NCBI GenBank assembly: GCA_029379385.1
Contig: CM055607.1
Location: 30,563,235-30,627,234 of the forward strand
Length of the DNA stretch: 64,000 nt
Reading direction: 5' to 3'
Source of the DNA: Quillaja saponaria
Lineage: Eukaryota > Streptophyta > Magnoliopsida > Fabales > Quillajaceae
Shown here piece after piece: positions 55,496 through 64,000 of the stretch. Both the position numbers and the translations under genes were made by a program. The first letter of the stretch is position 1. Each line of letters starts with the position of its first letter. Under the pieces are notes generated by a model. That model was given only the letters and a program-made list of their open reading frames with translations, was not told where the DNA came from and searched no databases.

Positions 55496-56906
55496 ATGGA
55501 CATTCTCTCTCCAGTAGATGGTGTTCCCCTCAATCTGGTAAACGGCCTTGAAAATACTCTTCTGGAGTCATTAAATATTCAGGATATTCAGAAACTAGAA
55601 CATACATCCGATGATGATACCAAATTCACCAACAAGAGCTTGAATAAAAGTGTAACATTTCCATATCCAGACATGTTGCCTCCAAGTTCTTCAGATGAGG
55701 AAGATGAGGAGGCTGACACACCACTGCCAGAATCATCCTCTGGGAAGTCTACATGTCAAAATTACTCACGCTCAATTTCTCTGCCTGTAAGTTTTGAATG
55801 TTGGTTGAGTGTCATTTTAATTACTCAGTAGTTTATACAGTCTCATAAGTCCCTTGGGTAACTATGGAGTTCCCTAACCAAGGAAAAGATGGTCACTGAT
55901 CATGCTTTTCAAGTCATGAGTAGGCATGACAATGGACCAGATCATGACCCACCCCAATGTTGACGCGAGTTGAATTTGCAAAATCTGATCCGCTCCAAAA
56001 AAATACACTCTGAAGTAGGCTAAATTTGTCCCGAATCAAATGATCTTGTATTTTTGCTGTTAGCTTCTACAGTTTTTGAGTTTACCTGCAGATTGATCTG
56101 GTCTTGACCTGAACGTAATGGATCATATAACCTGACCCAAACTACATATGAAATGCAGATAGATCATATACATTAAATTTTTTTGACCTGATTGGACCCG
56201 ATTTCTGACCCAACCCATCAAATCAAATTGCAATCACTAGTCACAAGCATATAGATTAGTGTGGATTATCTTTGGAAGGCTATATTTTGATAAACAATGT
56301 CAACTGCTAACATTAGTTAAAGCTTCTGATGGTTTGATTGGAAAATTGCTTGCATATTCTTATGCAGCCATGGGTTTCCTTTGGTGTTGTGCCAGTTTTG
56401 AATATGATATTTGTTTTATTAATTTACTTTTGTCTAGTAGATATGAGGTCAAGACTTGTTGCAGAATCACACATGGGAGGTGGTTCTGGACACAGTTGTC
56501 TTGTGGAGCAGCTTTTAATGGCTTTGGCCTCATTTCTTACATCTTACAGACTCCTCTGAAGCTTGTATCTGCTATGAAAGGTAGCCGTGAGAAACAGGGG
56601 GCATCAGGAATTAAATTGACAGTAAAATGGGCCCCTGATGTTTATGATCCGACTCCTACGTCGTCATCACACACTGTAAAAGGCAAGAAACATCAGAAGT
56701 CTAAGAATAACAGGAAGAATGAGAAAAAGAATGACAAGAAGAATGGAAAGAAAGGACAGAAGGCAAATTTTCGAGGGGGCAGTGGCAAGGACAAAAGGCA
56801 ATCTCGCAAAAGTGGCAATGAACTTGATGTTGGTAGCCGAGACTGTGGGAGTAGTTACTTGAAAAATTCAGTTACAAGGATGCACTTCTCAGTTGCAGAA
56901 GTTTGA
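55496..56906 (+). CDS. Conserved plant protein of unknown function, 2 coding exons, 215 aa
   Basis: Coding exons are 55496-55786 and 56550-56906, joined in frame ([19 protein letters not shown]). A 5' UTR intron probably spans 53685-55480, with an acceptor 15 bases before the ATG. Residues 1-60 are mixed and moderately acidic. Residues 63-85 form a Ser/Asp/Glu run ([20 protein letters not shown]). Residues 98-135 hold the best conserved block ([17 protein letters not shown], then [18 protein letters not shown]). Residues 141-183 are Lys/Asn-rich with nuclear-localisation-like clusters ([18 protein letters not shown]). The C-terminus ends MHFSVAEV. I recognise it as a plant-specific family (Arabidopsis At2g37480, from memory) but know no function. 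The charge layout suggests a nuclear or nucleolar protein, which is inference. Confidence 0.8.
55920..56225. repeat. Repeat-like insertion in the intron of the unknown-function gene
   Basis: This intron segment is rich in GACCCA/GACCCG and GACCTGA motifs on both strands, for example CTGACCCAAAC, GGACCCGATTTCTGACCC and ATGACCCACCCC. The texture resembles short non-autonomous plant transposons. No clean terminal repeats were found. Confidence 0.35.
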
Positions 56907-57034
56907 TCAAGAGCTGCATTCGATGTTGTCTTCTAAGCTGGTACTGTGAATAAATAAAATGTTTTCTTTATATTACCTTTGATTATATAAAAAAAAGAAT
57001 TTTGGATTATTTGCTTCAAAATGTGCTACATGTA

Positions 57035-57340
57035 TGTCACGACTTTTCAATACTGTTGTTCTGGACACAGATGATATTTTGTGTATGGTGTTGTATTTGA
57101 CATTACTGTCAAGCATACTTCTATGTGATTGTTCATATGTCACGGCTTTTCAGTACTATTGTTCTGGACACATTTTTTGTGTATAGTGTTGTATTTGACA
57201 TTACTGTCAAAGTATACTTCTATGTGATTGTTCATGGGTGAATGAGCTTTTCAGTACTGTTCTGGAGACAGATGATATTTTGTGTAGTGTTGCATTTGAC
57301 ATTATTGTCAAGTATAATTTGATGTGATTGTTCATGGGAT
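57035..57340. repeat. Three-copy tandem repeat of about 100 bp
   Basis: Copies begin near 57035, 57139 and 57236. Each contains CTTTTCA(A/G)TACT, GTTCTGGA(C/G)ACA, TTTGTGTA, TTGACATTA(C/T)TGTCAA and ATGTGATTGTTCAT. They lie just downstream of the unknown-function gene's probable polyadenylation region (AATAAATAAAAT near 56950). Confidence 0.85.
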
Positions 57341-58286
57341 GATGACTACTGCCAGTTATATGATTGATTCCAACCCTTTTTTGCCTTACTATCATTTATC
57401 AAATCATGTTGGCGGTCGAAAGGACTGGGTTGAATAATGTAGATGCAAATCTTGTTCCCTATATGGATTAAGTTGAATCCATAATTTTAGTAATTAGAAT
57501 TGTGATACCACGAAAATAAGATTGCTCAAGGATCTCATTCCTGCGGTAGCGAATTCTGATTCACTCTTCTTAAGTTACAGTTGTCTGGGTGCTGCATCTG
57601 GGAGACGAAATAGATCAAACTTTGAAAGATGTGGTGTTTCTCTGTCATTTTGATAGAAAAAAGTTGTCTCAGGCCAGGAATTCTAATTCAATAGTTTCTT
57701 ATGGCCTTTATCTATATTCTGACTAGGAAAAAAATGGCAGCGAAGTATGGTGGCCCTCTCGAGTTTGTGTTGTTTGGATGATTTTTAGCCTCTGTTGCGT
57801 TGCACTTCTCTCCTACCCCTAAAAGGAATTAGGTCCTCTGTTCATACCTTGCACATCTTGAGTCTTAGTGGGACAATTAGGCAGTTTGATCTGGATACAT
57901 GCCATTACAAAGGATTCTTTAGTGTAAGAAACAATTTGTTGATATTTCATTCAGTTTTGTAAAGAGTTATATAGGAAATGGCAAGCTTGGAAAACGTGCT
58001 TCATTTACAACAGAAAATGGTACCAGATGAATGGCGTTACAAATGCTTGGTGCATGAGTTCCATACAAGGAATCTCAGTGCTATAAAATTGCCAATGGAT
58101 TTGCATCAACAAAATTGCAACCAGTTACCAGAATCCATATACAAGTAAACCGCAGAAGCTGGTCTGTTAGATCAAATCATGGACACGAAAAAAAAGAAAA
58201 AAAGAACAAAAAAGTTTAAATAGAAAGAGATGTACACCAAAATACAATGGCAGGACACAATTTTTATCTGGTTATGTTGTCTATTC
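57341..58286. other. Intergenic DNA between the unknown-function gene and the ArgJ remnant
   Basis: No gene is supported. The last few hundred bases before 58287 would be the 3' UTR side of the minus-strand ArgJ locus. Confidence 0.5.
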
Positions 58287-61200
58287 TGCATTTATTTTCA
58301 CATAATCATAACTTAAATCACAGCTCCACGCTTGTCCATGTCCTGTTCCATCACCTGTTGGAGAAAGTATGTCAATCAAATAGCGAAAAAACAATATTAT
58401 GCAGACAGTGATGGAAACATAGTTGTTACTAGCAGCCTTCTGGGTGCATATCGAAGCTCTAGAAAGTTATATTGCCTGGTTTGCTTAGGCAAGTTGACAA
58501 TTGTTTAGGAACAACCTGTTGGCCCCTTCGGAGCCACCAACTAGTGTGGTTATTTTGTGAAATAATTTCAAATATTTTCTGGAAGATGTCAGGCAACAGC
58601 ATGACACACTAAATTGTTCAACTTAGACATATGGCTTGGTAGGCACATGCATTGAGAATAAAAATTGCCAACTATACTGTTTTGCATTGTGGCATATACC
58701 TGACTAAGGAGAGTGAAACACTGCTTGTTTAGATGCTTACCGACAGTCATAAGATATTGGAAGGGATAAAAAGGATCAACAGTCATAAGATAATAAAAAA
58801 GACAAAAGAACATAAGAACAAAATAAGGTATGCCTGGAAAGGCAGAAGGTGCATAGTGTCGCTGTATGCACACATCTGCACGTTCAAACTTCAAGCCTCT
58901 AAATTGCACACAATACCTTTTCTTCTATAAAATTTATGCTGTATGAAATTGACAAAATAAGAAACAAACCCGAATGAAGGCTAGGAAACAGCATCCTGTT
59001 CTGAAATCGTGACCATCATTTACACTATTACTGGCCATCAAAAGTGAATTATAGATTGGGAAGAGACAAGAATGGGAGTTTTATGGATGGGGAGATGAAA
59101 ATGATTAGGAACACTTCCTATCAACAAAGGACAAGTTATGAGATGTTCAAAAAAACTGTGCCCTTTATGATAAAAAATGGACTGAAAGATAGATATAGAA
59201 CATAACCAAATAAAACCAACCTTGCATGCACTAGCATGTGGACCATGAAATGGAACACAATACAACCCAAACAATAAAGAGGCATTAATGAAAAATTGAT
59301 TATAAGGAGGCTAGTAGGAGTTGGGACTGAAACTTATGACCTTTTAGACAATTATCCACCAAATATTGTGTTGGATTACCAACTGTCCCAAAAGCTTATG
59401 TCAAACAGCTGATAGGATATGGCCAAACATGTTATCAACATAACAACAAAGAATAAAGCCTTATCCTACCTGTCAAATGATTGTGGTTCCCCGTTATTCA
59501 TCAGTCCAAGATCTCCTAGCTTGACCTGAAGCTCGTTTTGGTGGAAAGGTATTCCCTGCATAACCTGCAGCAGCGTCTATATGTCCCCTGTTTGGGTCTC
59601 TACCGTATACAGCAGCCTGATTAAAATATTCTTAGTGTTTTAGAGTTCGCAAATGATTAATTAGATGAATGAAAAAGTTCAATATCATGCCTTTACAAGT
59701 GAGGAAGAGGTAGGTGAAGAGATTCAGATGGTTCCAGGATAACACAACGATTATTGAGTTTTATACTTGTAGGAGAGGTGGGTGAATGATATCCCATGAC
59801 TAGATTACAAGGACAAAACATTATGTTTTTATGTTCTTTTTCTTGTCTTCCAAATATTCTGCTAGATTAGGTCGCACATATCAACTTTGTGCTGATCATA
59901 TTTTTAATATTGTTTTACCCACAATAGGTAGGATTCGCAACTGAAGACAACTGCACAAAAAACGTAATGGGTTTTGGCTCATTATGTCAAGATATCCATC
60001 ACATAAAGCAGACCTCAATTAGGCATGTTGCTCCTTCTCTATCCCAAGCAATTGATTTGGCAAGACCTTGCATTACCTGAAAAGATGGAGTAATTTAGAA
60101 CTCCACATTTACTGACCCCAAGACCAGATTGAAACAATCAAACTTTCAGGCAAGTAAGCAATCATGGTATCAGGTTCATGAGAGAGAAAAGTAAAGGGAA
60201 GTAAAAGAATCACGGCCAATGCATTCTCTAAAGAAGCTAAGCTAGATCAAGTCCAATGAAATCAATCTAAGCACTAGCATTTCTGCATGGTAACCCTCAC
60301 CCCTGCACACACAGTAATTAGAAAATGGCCTCCTTTATCGATTAAAGAAACAAAAATGCAACAAGATCTACACGTAAGTTTACCTCTACTTCAAATAATC
60401 AATGCTATTTTCCAGTAAAATGGTCTTTGATAAAATGGAACTAAAATAACTGGTACTTGTTCCAGATTTACGAGAAATATGTAGCTACATTCCTTGATCA
60501 CTTTTTCCAACAAAAGAAAAATATATTGCAGAGGATAAATGAAATATTAAAACTTACCATGTCGAGGCATGCTTGAAGTTGGGTGGCATCATAACTGTTT
60601 ATAGAAGATATTCAAGTTGATCCAGACAACCCATTAGCCAAGGCATGACAGTTAATGGTACTAGTGTCTCCATCAACCTAACAAAATGACCCATACGACT
60701 GAATCACATCAGCCACAAATCAAAATCATAACAATGCTTATTGGAATGGTAAGAAAGAATTCTATTTCCAGTCTGTGGAGATTTTGACTGAATTAGAGCC
60801 ACCCCGAAAGTTGACAATTACATTGATTTGTATGACTTACGATTAACATTACAAACCAACAGCATATGATTGTGAAGGACATACATGCAAAATAATATTA
60901 CATGGATATCTGACAACCAGCATTAATTGGAAGTGGAAATAAGTGTGCAGATAAAAGATGGTGAACTTGCACATTCAAAGTGAGCCAGATCAATGAGATA
61001 GTTCATCACACCAATAGCTCGAATAGCAATTAAAAAAATTAGAAGGCCATTGACAGGTTAGAAAAAGACAACTCTTAGCGAAGAAGCTCTGTATTACATA
61101 CAAGTAAATCAGCAGTTGACAGAAAATAAGATATATATGGATGTCTTTCAAGAGATATTATACTACAAGAAGGACTTATGGAATGATCAACCATGTAGAC

Positions 61201-63798
61201 TTGATTATTCGTTGCGATATTAGCTAAAAAGATCCAATACAGAAATCTGGTGTTATCTGGTTGAAGCTTAGGTTTACAGCAACCTGCACCATATTTCTCC
61301 AAACATGACTGGACACCAGCACATCAGTTGTTAATTATTACCTAAAGTAGAGACACATTACCATCGGATAGTGAACTGAAAACCATTCAATAAAAAACAG
61401 AACGAAAGAAGCATTATGAGAAACATACACCAAGCATGGTATAGCCATATTTGGGTTGATCATTCCAGAAACTTGTGCCATTCGCCCAATTTTGGCCCCT
61501 CCAACCTGAGCAATAATGAAAATAACATAAGGCCTGTCTTCTCATTGATATCTTTTTGTTTTTCTTGTTTTGTATTCCTTACCAGCGCACATGTATGTGA
61601 TCCCTTTGATAAAAATTTAATTTACCAAAGCTTAAAAAACATGATTTTTGGCATTGGCAGTACAAGCTCCTAGAGTTTAGGTGTTATCATATACACTGAA
61701 CAATACCTTCTATGACAGAAAATGGTACAATGTTAGTTTTTTCATAACCCTCCAGGCGTCCACTTTTTGCAGTCATGCAAAACTGTTTGGGTTGTTAATT
61801 CTGCGTTCATACTAAGTGAAAATTTCACTATAGTTAACGTCAAAATCAAATTAATATGCATGATGTATACAGATAGAGTCATATAGACACTTAAAATACT
61901 CCTTATAGCTCACACTGATTACAGCAAGCACACAACCGATGGAAACAAGTTATACCTGACACTCAATTGCCACACTCTTGCTAACAATGTCACTTGTGGT
62001 GATTGCCACCGCTGCAGAATCTGCCCTTCACATAAGCTTATAAGATTTGGTATTTGAAAAAATGATGGGATGCTTCAACAAGAGCAACGGTTGCTAAATT
62101 TTTTTTTATAAAAAACAAGTGTTGTGAGGGAGGGGGGAGCTGAAAAAGAGCATGAAAATATCATTCAAACCCCCACTAGGAAAACCGACAAAATTCTTCA
62201 TAGAAATGGAAGCATGTCAGTATTTAGAAATATTAAATTACAAAGGGATTGCCCGTCGACTGAAGAGGACAGCAAATTACTAGATTTGGAAGTGAATTTA
62301 AAAGTGCCTCCTGCAATTGACATGAAAAGCATAAACTAACAACAGCAACACTAAATATTAAGTAGCTATCTTAACAAACGTGCTACAATGCCTTTTTTTC
62401 TGCTGATTTGTTCAATCCTTTATCAATATGGTCTACATCTTTAAGATCATCACAAAGAAAAAGGAACAAAAATTCATGCTGATATTCTCCACAATTGCCT
62501 TCTTTATAATTCTTTTGGCCAATTACACCAGTGGATTCAACCTAACACTTCTTCTGGACTCATTTTAAGTAAGTGGAAGCCTGGAATAATGAACCTCCAT
62601 GGTAATCATTAAGCACAAACATATCGTGTAACAAAAAGATTGCCACATTTAACAATCAGAAATTTGCATACCACAGCGAGATTTTTGAACATTCTATCAC
62701 ATCCTGGTAACCTGCATCGCCCTTGACATTATTGGAAGGTCTTAGCCACTTCTCAATCTCATAGCTACTATTTGAATAAGTAATCTTTAAAAGAACTTCT
62801 GAATTTCAAATATAGGAAATAACAGTTAAACACAAACGCAAGTGAAAAACATGACATCTTATTAGTTATTACTGAAGTTCTACTACAGAACACATCAAGA
62901 TTAACTCTGGAACAAGCAAATGGTATCTTAACAAGTATATGGAAATCGACTAGCTAGTTTGATTGGTTACCTTTGTCACATTACCTTGACCGGCGTAATT
63001 AACATGGCACGTGCCTGGAAAATTGCAAAGTTGGTTACTTAGCAGACAAGTAAGAAAACTTAAATATGTAATTACTAAACAATGACTATATCTAGAGATT
63101 GTGACAAAAAGGAATACAAAATTTACAAATTTATGCCATTGGAGCCATCTGCTGATGCCCACCAAACATGAAATTCATTACACTATCTATTCAGGAAAAA
63201 AAAACAAAACAAACAAAAAGCCTTACTGAAAAGATTATATGTATGATGATAACAGCCCAAGTCAGGAAGCAGAATAAGTTATCCGTGATATGAATTTCAC
63301 AGTCACATAATCAAGTTGATCTAGAAAACTGATACAGACATATCCATGGAATGGTCATGATGTGCTAGGATAAAACTTAAACACCAAAATGCATACACTA
63401 CAACTCCATTCCACTGGTTCTTGCAGTACGGTTTCTGAAATATCTAGAGCCCTTTTGCAGTATAAAACCTGGTGCAGCAGCAACAATATTTGTGGTAAAT
63501 ACCCCGTAATTAATTCAAATATGAGACAGTAAAGACGTAGTCTCTTCAACCCATCTCAATAAACTCATTGGCGTGATTAAACCTTTGAGAAGATGGATTT
63601 GAATATGATAATGGTGAAGTTGAAGTCAAATCTCAACACAGCCACAGCATAGATGAGCAGAAATGAAAGCTAACCTGCCGATGTGGCATCAACGTCATAA
63701 GTGACAGGTGCAAGATCAGGTTTTGCTCCTTTGGTACGCAATCCTCCATATATGCCTGCAGCTTTGAATCCCTCTGCAACAGTTACACCTCCAGGAAT
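58287..63798 (-). pseudogene. ArgJ: Plastid ArgJ (glutamate N-acetyltransferase) locus, heavily damaged; 5' end beyond the window
   Basis: ArgJ transfers acetyl groups from acetylornithine to glutamate in plastid arginine synthesis. Recognisable exons in transcript order include 63798-63675 ([20 protein letters not shown]), about 63510-63440 (VFTTNIVAAAP), 63014-62985, about 62735-62672 (GDAGYQDVIEC), 62580-62470 (PEEVL, ESTGVIGQ), 62020-61956 (DSAAVAITTSDIVSKSVAIE), 61505-61431, about 61340-61250 (NMVQVAVN), 60677-60558 (VDGDTST), 60076-60014 ([20 protein letters not shown]), 59616-59470 (AAVYGRDPN) and a last piece ending at 58287. Lesions: an extra G after APVL-side Pro near 63473; a lost acceptor near 63508; a missing base near 62996 (LINAGQ); two frame changes in ESTGVIGQ exon; a 2-base insertion turning the ATML self-cleavage site into AIPCL; an in-frame TGA in the VDGDTST exon; an extra G after AGYAG; and a TAG three codons before the normal end. 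A few exons remain open. The locus cannot make a working enzyme as written. Confidence 0.85.
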
Positions 63799-64000
63799 CT
63801 GCATACCAGACCAGAAATTGATTATAGGAATTAAATTTTCCCCATAATATTTATATTTGTAATTTGGATTGGTAATCTAGAAGACTAGAACTAGATATAA
63901 TAAGCATAACAATCTGCTCCTGAAGAAGCTACAATTGGATACATTATGCAACTACAATATGAAGAACAAAAAATTAAAAGTAGCTGGAATTCGAAGTGGA

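Overview
The window is nuclear DNA from a flowering plant, almost certainly a eudicot. It is AT-rich, its genes carry GT-AG introns (including introns in 5' UTRs), and the proteins belong to plant families: a type I inositol-polyphosphate 5-phosphatase, a UMAMIT/WAT1 transporter, a RABE1 GTPase, a plant soluble pyrophosphatase and the TDBD family. Exon joins were made by eye from splice sites, reading frame and family knowledge. No RNA gene or CRISPR array was recognised.

Layout, left to right: AT-rich DNA with a 128-bp tandem duplication (1-4.1 kb); 5-phosphatase, + (5.2-8.9 kb); TDBD-family protein, + (11.4-14.7 kb), convergent with a UMAMIT transporter, - (15.4-17.5 kb); a short copia-like LTR with primer-binding site near 18.2 kb; RABE1 GTPase, - (21.2-24.4 kb); about 10 kb of gene-poor repeat-derived DNA (24.6-34.4 kb); soluble inorganic pyrophosphatase, + (35.4-37.7 kb); two copies of ribosomal protein uS8/S15a, - (38.8-39.4 and 43.1-43.7 kb), in a roughly 2-kb segmental duplication separated by a decayed Mutator-like transposase; a small non-autonomous LTR element (45.0-46.5 kb); histone H2B, + (47.8-48.2 kb); an inverted-repeat element with an AT-rich core (50.9-52.2 kb); a damaged histone H2A, - (52.2-53.0 kb); a conserved protein of unknown function, + (55.5-56.9 kb); and the decayed remains of plastid ArgJ, - (58.3-63.8 kb), running toward the right edge.

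Five loci read intact in every exon: 5-phosphatase, UMAMIT, RABE1, pyrophosphatase and both S15a copies; the unknown-function gene is also open. Four carry lesions. The TDBD gene and H2B have one single-base indel each. H2A has one indel plus internal deletions. ArgJ has lesions in most exons. The first two could be assembly errors; H2A and ArgJ look like real decay.

From memory, the gene set matches several duplicated Arabidopsis blocks (At2g37440-37500, At3g53610-53670, At3g46030-46060, At5g13660-13670, At5g59830-59910). This suggests an ancestral neighbourhood that Arabidopsis has split by whole-genome duplication. The genes are mostly unrelated housekeeping functions, and I see no new multi-gene system. 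The points most worth a second look are the S15a duplication, the decayed ArgJ and histone genes, the 14-residue repeat in the TDBD protein and the two non-autonomous elements.
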